The position numbers and the translations under genes were made by a program. The notes under the pieces are model-generated. The model was not told the origin of the DNA. It worked only from the letters and a program-made list of their open reading frames with translations, and made no database searches. This document shows, piece by piece, positions 51,775-60,210 of a stretch of 60,422 nucleotides of DNA. The DNA lies in the NCBI RefSeq assembly GCF_015548375.1, contig NZ_JADMWW010000017.1:1-60422 (forward strand). Reading direction: 5' to 3'. The number at the start of each line of letters is the position of its first letter. Position 1 is the stretch's first letter. Source of the stretch: Collinsella aerofaciens. GTDB lineage: Bacteria; Actinomycetota; Coriobacteriia; Coriobacteriales; Coriobacteriaceae.

Positions 51775-52430
51775 GCGGGGCGACGCTCCCCCTCGAGGAG
51801 GGGAGGCTACGGCGCTCGTGGGGCCCTCCGGATCGGGCAAGTCCACCGTCTGCCGGCTCGCGGCGTGCTTCTGGGACCCGGGCTCGGGGCGCGTGCTGCT
51901 CGGCGGCGCCGACGAGCGGGGGCTCGACCCGGACGAGGTGCTCGCCCGCATGGCGATCGTGTTCCAGGACGTGTCCCTCTTCCAGGGCACCGTCGCGGAC
52001 AACATCCGCATGGTCCGGGCCGACGCCACCGACGAGGAGGTGCGCGAGGCCGCCCGGCGCGCGGCGGCGCTCGACTTCATCGAGGCGCTGCCCTGGGGCT
52101 TCGACACCCCCCGTGGGGAGGGCGGGTCGACCCTCTCCGGCGGCGAGCGGCAGCGCGTCTCCATCGCGCGAGCGCTGCTCAAGGACGCACCCGTGGTCCT
52201 GCTCGACGCCCTCAACGAGGTGACGGTGCAGTCCGCCATCACCGAGCTCGTCCGGGGGCGCACCGTGGCGGTCATCGCGCACCGGCTCCGCTCCATCCGG
52301 GATGCCGACCGCATCTTCGTCATAGACGGGGCGGGTCGTCGACCAGGGGACCCACGGCGAGCTCATGGGCCGCTGCGACCTCTACCGGCGCCTGTGGGAG
52401 GAGCAGGAGCGGGCCGAGGGCTGGCAGATA
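51775..52430 (+). pseudogene. Decayed ABC exporter ATPase
   Basis: Only the ATPase half of a fused exporter remains: TALVGPSGSGKSTVCRLA, a Q-loop with FQDVSLFQGTVADNI, and LSGGERQRVSIARALL. Walker B reads VVLLDALNEVT, so the catalytic Glu and D-loop (about ten residues) are deleted. Near 52330 the frame shifts; the last part (QGTHGELMGRCDLYRRLWEE) is in another frame. The transmembrane half is absent, and sequence before about 51775 is unrelated. The 51466-51774 stretch holds only the regulator's promoter side and no gene. Confidence 0.85.
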
Positions 52431-52477
52431 GCGAAGCGCCCTCGATTGCGGCATGGGCCGGGACGCTCGCGCTCAAT

Positions 52478-52526
52478 GCGGGAGGGGCCGCCCAACCGAT
52501 CAATCCCCACGGACGGCCCCTCCCGC
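52478..52526 (+). terminator. Terminator with conserved loop (copy B)
   Basis: GCGGGAGGGGCCG (52478-52490) pairs with CGGCCCCTCCCGC (52514-52526). The loop CCCAACCGATCAATCCCCAC matches that of 46024-46066 at 19 of 20 bases, although the stems differ in length. Confidence 0.8.
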
Positions 52527-52598
52527 CAGCCAATCATACCGCGGCGGCGTGTCCACTACATCCAGCGAAACACGGCGCGGAACAGCCAGCGCGCCGCC

Positions 52599-53114
52599 TT
52601 AAGCAAGATCCTCATAGTCTTCCTCTCCGAGTGCCTCGGCGGCGAGCGCCGCGGCGTCCCTCATTTCGGGCGTCACCCCCATGGCGGCGCACCGCTCCTC
52701 CAGGGGCGCGGACGGGTTCGCCCGCTCGAGGAGCGCGTCGACCTTGAGGATCCTGCCGATGGCGCTCCCGCCCCCGCGCTCGAGCCACTTGCGGTCCGCC
52801 GCCTCGAGGAGCCTGTCGTCGACGAAGCCGTTGCCGAGCCTCCACCATGCCGTCCTCCCGTCGCGGATCACCGCCTCCGCGGAGGAGAGCTCCTCGGCGC
52901 TCGCGGCGAGGAGGCGCCACCAGCGCCGTCTTACCGCCACTGGCGCGGTCCCGTCCCCCGCGGCGCCCATCTCGTAGCGGTCCGCCTCGATCCACAGCCC
53001 ATCGGGCTCGAGCGACAGCCTGGTCTCGGTTGCGATGCACGCATCCGCATGTCCCGGTGGCTGCACCTCGAACACGCTGTGGGGCCTGTCGCGGTAGACG
53101 ATCTCGACGATCAA
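52599..53114 (-). CDS. Hypothetical protein of a mobilization module
   Basis: A 171-residue protein I do not recognise. It starts (M)IVEIVYRDRPHSVFEVQPPG, has a Trp/Arg patch AVRRRWWRLLAAS, and ends in an acidic EALGEEDYEDLA. The start is TTG 53114 behind GGGAGGAGG; it overlaps the relaxase stop by 4 bases (TTGA), so it was translated with the relaxase. Its place suggests an accessory gene of the mobile element. Confidence 0.6.
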   Translation of the reverse strand: MIVEIVYRDRPHSVFEVQPPGHADACIATETRLSLEPDGLWIEADRYEMGAAGDGTAPVAVRRRWWRLLAASAEELSSAEAVIRDGRTAWWRLGNGFVDDRLLEAADRKWLERGGGSAIGRILKVDALLERANPSAPLEERCAAMGVTPEMRDAAALAAEALGEEDYEDLA

Positions 53115-54293
53115 CGCTGCCTCCTCCCTTCGTCTCGATTCCGCTCGGGGTCCCTGCTCCGTGTCGTCTGCCGGCGCGGGGCGCCCGCCTCGCTCCCGCC
53201 GCGGGCGGGGCTCCTCCGCGGCCGCTCTGACCTCTGGGGGAGGAGGCCCTTCTCGGCGGCGAACTCGCGGGCGCGCCTGAGCGCCTCCGCCTCTCCGTAG
53301 CGTCCCGCCCTCTCCGCGGCGGCGGCCATGCCGTCGAGCGCCGCCAGGCTGCGCGCCCTGCGCCTCCATATGGTGGAGGCGGCGTCGGCGAGCCGGTCGA
53401 GCTCCGCGCAACCGCCCACGGCGACCGCCTCCCTCGCCGCGCGAATCGCCGCGCCGCGGTCGATGGGAGGGGCTCCGCCGATGACGGCGGCGCAGACGGA
53501 CGCCCTTCCGTAGTCGAGGCCGAGGCGCTCCCCGCGGATGCGCCGCGAGGGGCTGTCGGCGAGGGAGTACACCCAGTCCTTCCTGGGCCCCCTCCTTGCG
53601 GCGTCGGCGAGCTCGACCCCCATGGCCGCGAGGAGCGAGCGGTACTCCGCGGGGGACGCGGCGAGGGCCCTCGCCGCGTCGGCCCTCGTCCGGATGTCGG
53701 CGACCCACGACCTCTCTCCCCGCGCCTCCGCCGCGCGCTCGCCGCGGCTCCGTCTGGCCCCGCGCCGTGGGCCGGGTGAGAGGCTCGTTCGAGAGGTGGG
53801 GGAGGCCGCGCTCCGCCTCGAGCCGCTGGAAGGAGCGGTTGAGCTCGAGGGGGTCGGGGACCTGGAGCCGCCTCCCCGTCTCGAGTGAGGTGTTGTTGAC
53901 CACGACGTGCGCGTGGGGGATGCGCCCCTCGTTGTCGTCGTGGTAGACGATGGCGACCTGGTGGTCGGGGAAGTGCTCCGACGCCCACTCGACGGCGAGC
54001 TCCCTCAGGGTGGAGAGGTCGACGCGGGAGCCGGGGTCGGGGGAGAGGACGTAGTGCTTCCACGTCCTCGCGGCCCGCCCGCGCCACGCCCTCCCGTTTC
54101 CGGCGGCCTCCCTCACCGAGTCCATCTCCGCGGCCCAGTCGCAGGCGCCGTAGCGCGGGAGGTCGCCCTCCCAGCCCTCTATGGGTGCGCCGATGTTCAG
54201 GAAGTCGCGGGCGAGCGACCTGCCGTCCCTCTCGAGGTAGCGCATGACCCCGCGGGCTCCGGTGTGCCCGCTTATCGCTTTGACGATTCCTAT
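53111..54293 (-). pseudogene. Frameshifted MobA/relaxase-family gene
   Basis: The N-terminal half is a plasmid/ICE relaxase (PF03432 type): IVKAISGHTGARGVMRYLER and the metal motif RIPHAHVVVNN (HxHxxxN). Around 53760 (after SNEPLTRPTARG) the frame breaks; the C-terminal half continues in another frame with MGVELADAARRGPRKDWVYS and ends at 53111. The position where relatives have the start ATG reads ATA (54291-54293) after GGGGGCGAC, so even initiation looks damaged; the next ATG is at 54245. A single indel plus a lost start argue for decay, though one sequencing error could explain the frame break. Confidence 0.82.
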
Positions 54294-54304
54294 CTGTCGC
54301 CCCC

Positions 54305-54580
54305 CTATAGGAAGAGGGCGGGGCGACCGGTGAGCGTCGCCATGTCGGATCGCATGCCCCGGGCGGCGGCCTCGGTCTCCTCGAGGAGCGCGGCCGCCCG
54401 CTCGACCGTCTCCAGCATGTCCGTGAAGTCGCGGTCCCCGTGGCGGATTCGGAGCGCGACGGTGTTGAGCGCGTGGATGCCCTGGTTGTAGTGGACACCC
54501 CTCATCTCCTTGGCCATGCGCAGGGTGCATCCAGTGTCGAGCAGGATGGGACGGGTCGCCGGCGACGAGCCGGTCATCAA
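54305..54580 (-). CDS. MobC-like relaxosome protein, probably 5'-truncated
   Basis: Up to 91 residues. The core RMAKEMRGVHYNQGIHALNTVAL resembles MobC 'NLNQIARALN' helices, followed by a coiled segment (TVERAAALLEETEAAARGM). It lies 11 bases ahead of the relaxase frame, as in mobC-mobA pairs. The N-terminal residues (MMTGSSPATRP) do not fit and no ribosome site precedes them. The usual ~110-130-residue family length suggests the 5' end was lost at about 54580. Confidence 0.6.
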   Translation of the reverse strand: MMTGSSPATRPILLDTGCTLRMAKEMRGVHYNQGIHALNTVALRIRHGDRDFTDMLETVERAAALLEETEAAARGMRSDMATLTGRPALFL

Positions 54581-54663
54581 AAACTCTCATTATTTGTCCC
54601 TTGGACGCGAGGACTGCGCTACCTTGTTGCCCCATGCTTTCTTTTCGGAAGGACGGTGACCCG

Positions 54664-55551
54664 ATGGGCTGGATAGAGGGCCTCAACGACGCGATGGACT
54701 ACATAGAGGCGAACCTCGAGGGCGAACTCGACCTCGCCCACGCGGCGAGGCTCGCCGCCTGCACCGAGGGACAGTTCCGGAGGATGTTCTCCTATATCGC
54801 CGACATCGGTCTCGGGGAGTACGTGCGCCGGCGGCGCATCTCCCGTGCTGCGCTCGACCTGTCCCGCGGCGAGCGGGTCGTCGATGTCGCGGTCCGGTAC
54901 GGCTATGGCTCCCCGACCGCATTTAACCGAGCGTTCAGGGACGCCCTCGGGATTTCGCCCAGCGAGGCGAAGCGCCCGGGCGCCCCGCTCTCGGTCTTCC
55001 CGAGGCTCTCGTTCTCCCTCACCGTCACGGGCACCGAGCCCCTGCCGTGGAGGATCGTCCCATGGGACGGCATGCGCCTCGTCGGGGTGTCGCTTCCATG
55101 CGGGCCGTCCGAGGCGGGCCTCCTCGCCCAGATGGTGGAGGAGGGGAGGGAGGAGCTCGAGAGGTTCTGGGGAGGCGCCTCGCGCTCCGGGAGCATCGAT
55201 GCCTTGCTCGCCCTCGCCGACGGCTCGGGACCCGCAGGGGTTCTCGGGGTCAACGTGTCCGAGGGCGGGGAGTTGAGCTATCGGATAGCGGTGGCGTCCT
55301 CGGGGGAGGCCCCCGGCTGGGCGGACGAGATTCACGTCCCCGCCGGCACGTGGGCCGTGTTCGACTGTACCGGGCCATGCGATGTCGCGACCGCTGAGCA
55401 CTACCGCAGAATCTTCTCCGAGTGGCTCCCGTCCTCGGGCTACGAGCTCGCCGGGGACGTCAGCCTCGAAGTGTACCCGCGCGGCGACTTCTCGTCGAGA
55501 GGGTATCGCAGCGAGATCTGGATGCCCGTGGCGAGGAGGCCCAGGGGGTGA
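54664..55551 (+). CDS. AraC-family regulator with GyrI-like effector domain
   Basis: A 295-residue activator. The N-terminal AraC DNA-binding domain (about 1-105) has MDYIEANLEGELDLAHAARL and VDVAVRYGYGSPTAFNRAFR. The C-terminal GyrI-like/SHDH ligand domain (about 125-290) includes MRLVGVSLPCGP and VPAGTWAVFDC. Such regulators sense small hydrophobic drugs. The chosen ATG 54664 follows GGAAGG; ATG 54634 is an alternative. It is directly upstream of an efflux pump that it probably controls. Confidence 0.85.
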   Translation: MGWIEGLNDAMDYIEANLEGELDLAHAARLAACTEGQFRRMFSYIADIGLGEYVRRRRISRAALDLSRGERVVDVAVRYGYGSPTAFNRAFRDALGISPSEAKRPGAPLSVFPRLSFSLTVTGTEPLPWRIVPWDGMRLVGVSLPCGPSEAGLLAQMVEEGREELERFWGGASRSGSIDALLALADGSGPAGVLGVNVSEGGELSYRIAVASSGEAPGWADEIHVPAGTWAVFDCTGPCDVATAEHYRRIFSEWLPSSGYELAGDVSLEVYPRGDFSSRGYRSEIWMPVARRPRG

Positions 55552-55629
55552 CCCGTCCTTCCTTTTGTTTGACGCGGGGGATGCCCCGCGGTGCCCGCGC
55601 GGGCGGGCACTGAGTAGAGAGGAAGAAAT

Positions 55630-57006
55630 ATGCAGGAAAGACCGATGGCCGCCTCCGTGCTGGGGGCGGCCGGTAAGTCGACCGTGGTGGGCCTTATGCT
55701 CGCCTTGTTCGTCGCAGCGCTCGACTCGACCGTGGTGGCCACTGCCATGCCGACGGTCGCCGCGGCGCTCGGAGGGGAGGCCCACTATGCCTGGCCGATG
55801 ACCGCCTACCTCGTGGCGAGTACCGTGTCCACCCTCCTGTGCGGAGGGCTGGCGTTCTCGTTCGGTCTCAGGAGGGTGTACGTGGCGGGGCTCGCGCTCT
55901 TCGCCGCATCGTCCGTCCTGTGCGCCCTCGCGCCGACGATAGAGGCGCTGGCGGCGTTTCGCCTGCTCCAGGGCATCGGCGGCGGCGTCCTCGAGGCGGG
56001 CGTGTTCATCGCTGCGGCGATGATGCTCGAGCCGAGGGACAGGGGGCCGTACCTCGGGGCGGCTTCGGCCATGTACGGGATCGCGAGCGTCGTGGGGCCC
56101 GTCATCGGCGGGGCCGTCGCCCAGGGGCTATCCTGGCACGTCATCTTCGTCGTCAACCTCCCCATCTCGATCGTCTCCCTGTTCCTGTCGGGGCGCTGCC
56201 TGCCCGACAGGGCTCCTGGGGCCCCGGCGACTGGCTTCGACATTTCGGGGAGCGTCGTCGCCTCGCTTTGCGTCCTGAGCGTCGTCCTCGCCTTCAGCCT
56301 GGCGGGCAGCGTCTTCCCCATGGTCTCGCCGCAGTTCGCGGCTCTCGTCGTGCTGTTCCTCGTCTTCGCGGTCGCGCTCGCCCGCGTGGAGAGGGGCAAG
56401 GCCGCTCCGACCGTGCCCACGGGCCTGTTCCGACGCGGGCAGGTCGTGGCGGGGTTCGCCTCCGGCTTCTGCGTTCAGTTCGCTCTCATGGCGGGCGTTT
56501 CCTACCTGCCCAGGCTCCTCCAGGAGGGGCTAGGCATGGCCGCCGCCTCGTCTGGTGCGGCGCTCATCCCCATGACGCTTGCCCTCATGGCCGGCAGCAA
56601 TGCATCCGGCGCGGCGTTTCGCGCGACCGGGCGGCTCCGCGCCATCGCGACGGCGTCATCCGTCGTCGTCCTTGCCGCGTCGGCGGCGTTCTCTGCGATG
56701 TCCCCGATGCTAGCGGTCGCCTCCAGCACCGTCGTCGCGGCGGCGCTGGGTCTCGGCGTCGGCATCGGCATGCCTGTGTCCAATCTTGCCGCCCAGACGG
56801 GCGCCGATCCGGCGGACGCCGGGCGCGCCACCTCCATGGCTATGTTCTTCAGAGGCTTCGGCGGCACCGTCTCGGTTGCGGCGTGCGGCATACTTGCCCC
56901 CGCCGCGACCGCCGCGGGCACGGCGGCGGTGTTCGGCGCGGTGTGCGTGGCGGCTGTCGCCGGCCTGGCCGTGTCGCGGTTCATCCCGAGGGAAATCGCC
57001 TCGTAG
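55630..57006 (+). CDS. MFS drug efflux transporter (DHA2/EmrB-like)
   Basis: A 458-residue major-facilitator protein, about 12-14 helices. Helix 1 carries LFVAALDSTVVATAMPTV (motif D1 of DHA2 pumps), helix 4 RLLQGIGGGVLEAG and motif C YGIASVVGPVIGGAVAQGLSW. The loop 2-3 motif A is weak (FSFGLRRVYVAG). It probably exports drugs or toxic metabolites with proton exchange, under the adjacent AraC/GyrI regulator (78-base gap). GAGGAAG precedes the ATG. Confidence 0.9.
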   Translation: MQERPMAASVLGAAGKSTVVGLMLALFVAALDSTVVATAMPTVAAALGGEAHYAWPMTAYLVASTVSTLLCGGLAFSFGLRRVYVAGLALFAASSVLCALAPTIEALAAFRLLQGIGGGVLEAGVFIAAAMMLEPRDRGPYLGAASAMYGIASVVGPVIGGAVAQGLSWHVIFVVNLPISIVSLFLSGRCLPDRAPGAPATGFDISGSVVASLCVLSVVLAFSLAGSVFPMVSPQFAALVVLFLVFAVALARVERGKAAPTVPTGLFRRGQVVAGFASGFCVQFALMAGVSYLPRLLQEGLGMAAASSGAALIPMTLALMAGSNASGAAFRATGRLRAIATASSVVVLAASAAFSAMSPMLAVASSTVVAAALGLGVGIGMPVSNLAAQTGADPADAGRATSMAMFFRGFGGTVSVAACGILAPAATAAGTAAVFGAVCVAAVAGLAVSRFIPREIAS

Positions 57007-57457
57007 GCGTGGCCACTTCTCGGCTCTTTCGCATCGACCTTACACTCCTCTCCCTGTCCGGCTATACCTCGTTAGCTGCCGACCGCCCGAAGCGGGAGCG
57101 GAGGGCGCGCGGGATCCCGCGCTCCGCGAAGGGGGCGAAGGCTCAGCCGACCGGATGTTTCGGGGGAGCTTCGCCGGCGTCGCTCTGAGCGGGGGCGGCC
57201 GATCCCGAAAGAAGCCGGAAAAGCATCGCGGCCCTTACGGGAAAAGCGGGTCCCGTGACAGGCTGTGCGCACGAGGAATAACCGGCATCCGCCGGCCTCG
57301 GCTCATCGATATTAGGTTGTCTCTGGGGTTCGCTCTATCGGCTCTGCGCCCGGCCGAGAGGGCGAAGTCGGGCCCTACTCTGACCACTCGGACTTACTCG
57401 AACCTACTCTGTCCGAGCGGGGCCCAAATGGTAAGGGGCTATTAGGGGGCTGAAGAG
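57007..57457. other. Gene-free accessory stretch
   Basis: No convincing reading frame in either strand. It holds a 16-bp palindrome GCGCGGGATCCCGCGC (57107-57122) inside a longer GGAGCG...CGCTCC inverted context, and CCTACTCTG repeats near 57375 and 57408. It is probably eroded DNA between the efflux pump and the Abi remnant. Confidence 0.5.
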
Positions 57458-57832
57458 CTATAGGGAGCTCGAAGAGATGACATCGGCTCCCGAGCACATG
57501 ACTTCCCCCAGCATCCTGATTCCTCGGTCAAGCTCGATCTGCTTTTCGAAGTAGTCGGCGTGCTCAAGGAAGCGCTCGCGCAGGGTGCGCAGGCCTGCCG
57601 CCTTTTCCGACCTCGCGTCCGCATCGCTGACAATTCTATCGAAGCAGAGCACGAGCGCAGTGAAGTCGTGGATGACGGGGAAGCACTTCGCAAACGCCTT
57701 GACCTTGAAGAAGAAGTTCTTGTCGCGGAGGAACGCGACTGCATCCTTGGGGCTCATTATGTCGAAGCGGACGCCCCGCTCTGCGAGGTGGGCGACCTGT
57801 TGTTCTGCCGGGATGAGCGGGCGCTCCTTCAT
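57458..57832 (-). pseudogene. Abi-family gene with internal deletion
   Basis: A 124-residue frame. The first ~52 residues (MKERPLIPAEQQVAHLAERG, then AVAFLRDKNFFFKVKAFAKCF) match the N-terminus of Abi_2-type abortive-infection proteins. From about residue 53 the text (PVIHDFTALVLCFDRIV) reads like the end of such proteins, which are usually about 300 residues. An in-frame deletion of the middle best explains it. If made, it would lack most of the domain. It is on the minus strand, as is tex, with a terminator between. Confidence 0.6.
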
Positions 57833-57943
57833 GATCGTTCCTCCAAAACGAAAAATGCGGCTGTAGGTACAGGTACCCGCAGCCGCTAAAAGCCCGAAGG
57901 CTTTTCACACTGCGGACAGTATACCCCACTTTGCCAAAGGGGC

Positions 57944-57974
57944 AAAGAGCGCGGGGAACGCCCGCGCTCTTTGC
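57944..57974 (-). terminator. Terminator of tex
   Basis: GCAAAGAGCGCGGG pairs perfectly (14 bp) with CCCGCGCTCTTTGC around GAACG, 39 bases past the tex stop on the minus strand. Further on, smaller hairpins (AAAAGCC/GGCTTTT at 57890-57906 and GCGGCTG/CAGCCGC at about 57857-57887) lie before the Abi remnant. Confidence 0.8.
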
Positions 57975-58012
57975 GACACTTGCCGCGAAGAGGGGATATC
58001 CGCTTTGGAGGT

Positions 58013-60160
58013 TTACTTTCCTTGCACCATGGTGAGGGAGATCTTCTTGCGGTCGCGATCGACCTTCTCGACCCACACCTTGACCGTGTCGCCGACGCGC
58101 ACCACGTCGCTCGGGTGCTTGACGAAGCGGTTGGCCAGCTTGGAGATATGCACGAGGCCGTCCTGGTGCACGCCCACGTCGACGAAGGCGCCAAAGTCGA
58201 CGACGTTGCGCACCGTGCCCTTGAGCTCCATGCCGGGCTCCAGATCGTCGATGGAAAGCGCCGAGCGGCTAAAGACCACCTCGGGCGCGTCGTCGCGCGG
58301 GTCGCGGCCGGGCTTCTTGAGCTCGTTGACAATGTCGATGAGCGTGAGGGTGCCGCAGTCCAGGTCGCTTGCCAGCGTCGATATGCTTCCCAGGCGGCGC
58401 TCGATATCGGGCACGCCGCCACGGCTGAGTTCATTGGCCGCCACGCCGGCGCGTTCCAAGACGGATGTGGCCACCTCGTAGCTCTCGGGGTGGACGCTTG
58501 TCGCGTCGAGCGGGTTTTTGCCGCAGCTGATGCGCAGAAAGCCCGCGGCGTTGAGATATGCCTTGGGTCCCAGCTTGGGGACCTTCTTGAGCTGGCGGCG
58601 ATCGGTAAAGGCGCCGTTTTCCTCGCGGTACGCCACGATGTTCTTGGCCACGTTCGGCGTGATGCCCGATACGTATCCCAGCAGGCTCGCACTCGCGGTG
58701 TTCACGTCGACGCCCACGCGGTTGACGACATCCTCCACCACGTGGCCCAGGGTGCGCGAGAGCTCGGCCTGGTCAAGGTCGTGCTGGTACTGGCCCACGC
58801 CGATGGACTGGGGCGGAATCTTGACGAGCTCTGCCAGCGGGTCTTGCAGGCGGCGGCCCAGGCTCATGGCGCCACGCACGGTGACGTCCAAATCGGGATA
58901 TTCCTGGCTGGCGAGCTCGGAAGCGGAGTACACCGACGCGCCGGCCTCGTTGACGATGGTGTATCGCAGCCCGGGCGCCTGCTCGGCGATGAACTCCGAG
59001 ACGACTTCCTCGGTCTCGCGGCTGGCGGTGCCGTTGCCGATGACGATGGTGTTGACGCCATCCTTCTTGACGAGGCGGGCGAGTTCGCGCTTGGTGCCGG
59101 CGACGTCGTGGCGCGGCTTGGTGGGATAGACCACGCCGTGGTCGAGCAGCTTGCCGGTCTCGTCCATGACGGCGACCTTGCAGCCGGTACGGTAGCCCGG
59201 GTCGAGCGCGAGCACGCGGGCGCCGCGCACGGGGCGTGCCGAGAGCAGGCCCTCGAGATTCTTGGCAAAGACATTAATGGCCTCGGTCTGGGCGCGAACG
59301 GTGAGCTTGGCGCGGGCCTCGCGCTCCAGCGAGGGGGCCATGAGGCGCTTGTAGCCGTCAGCGATGGCGGCGTCAAAGACGGGCGCGAAGACGCCCTGGC
59401 GTCGGGGCCAACGGCTGCCGAGGCGCGCCGTGGCGGCAGCGCCGTCGACGTTCACGCGCACGCGGAGTTTGCCCTCGCGCTCACCGCGGTCGATAGCCAG
59501 CACGCGGTGGTTGGGAATACGGCGCAGCGGCTCATCATAGCTGTAGTACGGCTCGTAGGGGGTCTTCTCGGCGGGGTCGGTGGCCTCGACGATGATGTCG
59601 GCGGTGTTTTGCGTAAAGGCGCGCAGGTCGGCGACGTTCTCGGGGTCTTCGGCCACCGTCTCGGCCACGATGTCCGCCGCGCCGGCGAGCGCCTTCTCGG
59701 GCGTGTCGAAGCCGGCTTCCTCGTTGACGTAGGCCGCGGCGGTGTCGAGCGCGCTGCCCTTGGCCGAGGCCTGCATGATGATCATGTTGGCAAGCGGCTC
59801 CAGGCCTGCCTCGCGGGCCTTCTGTGCGCGGGTCATGCGCTTTTTGCGGTAGGGCTTGTAGAGGTCCTCGACACGCTGGAGCTGCGCGGCCTCGCGAATT
59901 TGCTGTTCGAGCTCGGGCGTAAGTTTGCCCTGGGCGTCGATGAGCAGAATGACGTCCTCTTTGCGCTGTTCAAGATTGCGCAGGTAGGACAGGCGCTCGT
60001 CGAGTGCGCGCAGGGCGACGTCGTCCATTCCGCCTGTGGCCTCCTTGCGGTAGCGCGAGATAAAGGGGATGGTGTTGCCCTCGTCGATGAGCTTGACGGC
60101 TGCCTCGACGTTGGCGGCCTTAAGGTTGAGCTCGCGGGCGAGCTGGGCGATAAGATCCAT
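58013..60160 (-). CDS. tex: Tex-family RNA-binding transcription accessory protein
   Basis: A 715-residue cytosolic protein of the Tex/YhgF family. The N-terminal helical domain has NTIPFISRYRKEATGGMDD; the YqgF-type nuclease-like fold has VLALDPGYRTGCKVAVMD; a helix-hairpin-helix region has TASASLLGYVSGI and FTDRRQLKKVPKLGPKAY; the C-terminal S1 domain has GMELKGTVRNVVDFGAFVDVG and ends KKISLTMVQGK. All domains are present at the usual length. ATG 60160 follows AAGGAG. The gene is conserved chromosomal stock and marks the right edge of the accessory region. Confidence 0.95.
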   Translation of the reverse strand: MDLIAQLARELNLKAANVEAAVKLIDEGNTIPFISRYRKEATGGMDDVALRALDERLSYLRNLEQRKEDVILLIDAQGKLTPELEQQIREAAQLQRVEDLYKPYRKKRMTRAQKAREAGLEPLANMIIMQASAKGSALDTAAAYVNEEAGFDTPEKALAGAADIVAETVAEDPENVADLRAFTQNTADIIVEATDPAEKTPYEPYYSYDEPLRRIPNHRVLAIDRGEREGKLRVRVNVDGAAATARLGSRWPRRQGVFAPVFDAAIADGYKRLMAPSLEREARAKLTVRAQTEAINVFAKNLEGLLSARPVRGARVLALDPGYRTGCKVAVMDETGKLLDHGVVYPTKPRHDVAGTKRELARLVKKDGVNTIVIGNGTASRETEEVVSEFIAEQAPGLRYTIVNEAGASVYSASELASQEYPDLDVTVRGAMSLGRRLQDPLAELVKIPPQSIGVGQYQHDLDQAELSRTLGHVVEDVVNRVGVDVNTASASLLGYVSGITPNVAKNIVAYREENGAFTDRRQLKKVPKLGPKAYLNAAGFLRISCGKNPLDATSVHPESYEVATSVLERAGVAANELSRGGVPDIERRLGSISTLASDLDCGTLTLIDIVNELKKPGRDPRDDAPEVVFSRSALSIDDLEPGMELKGTVRNVVDFGAFVDVGVHQDGLVHISKLANRFVKHPSDVVRVGDTVKVWVEKVDRDRKKISLTMVQGK

Positions 60161-60210
60161 GGGACTCCTTGCGTTTAAGGTGCGTTTGCAGCACAGGGCT
60201 ACCAAGGATA

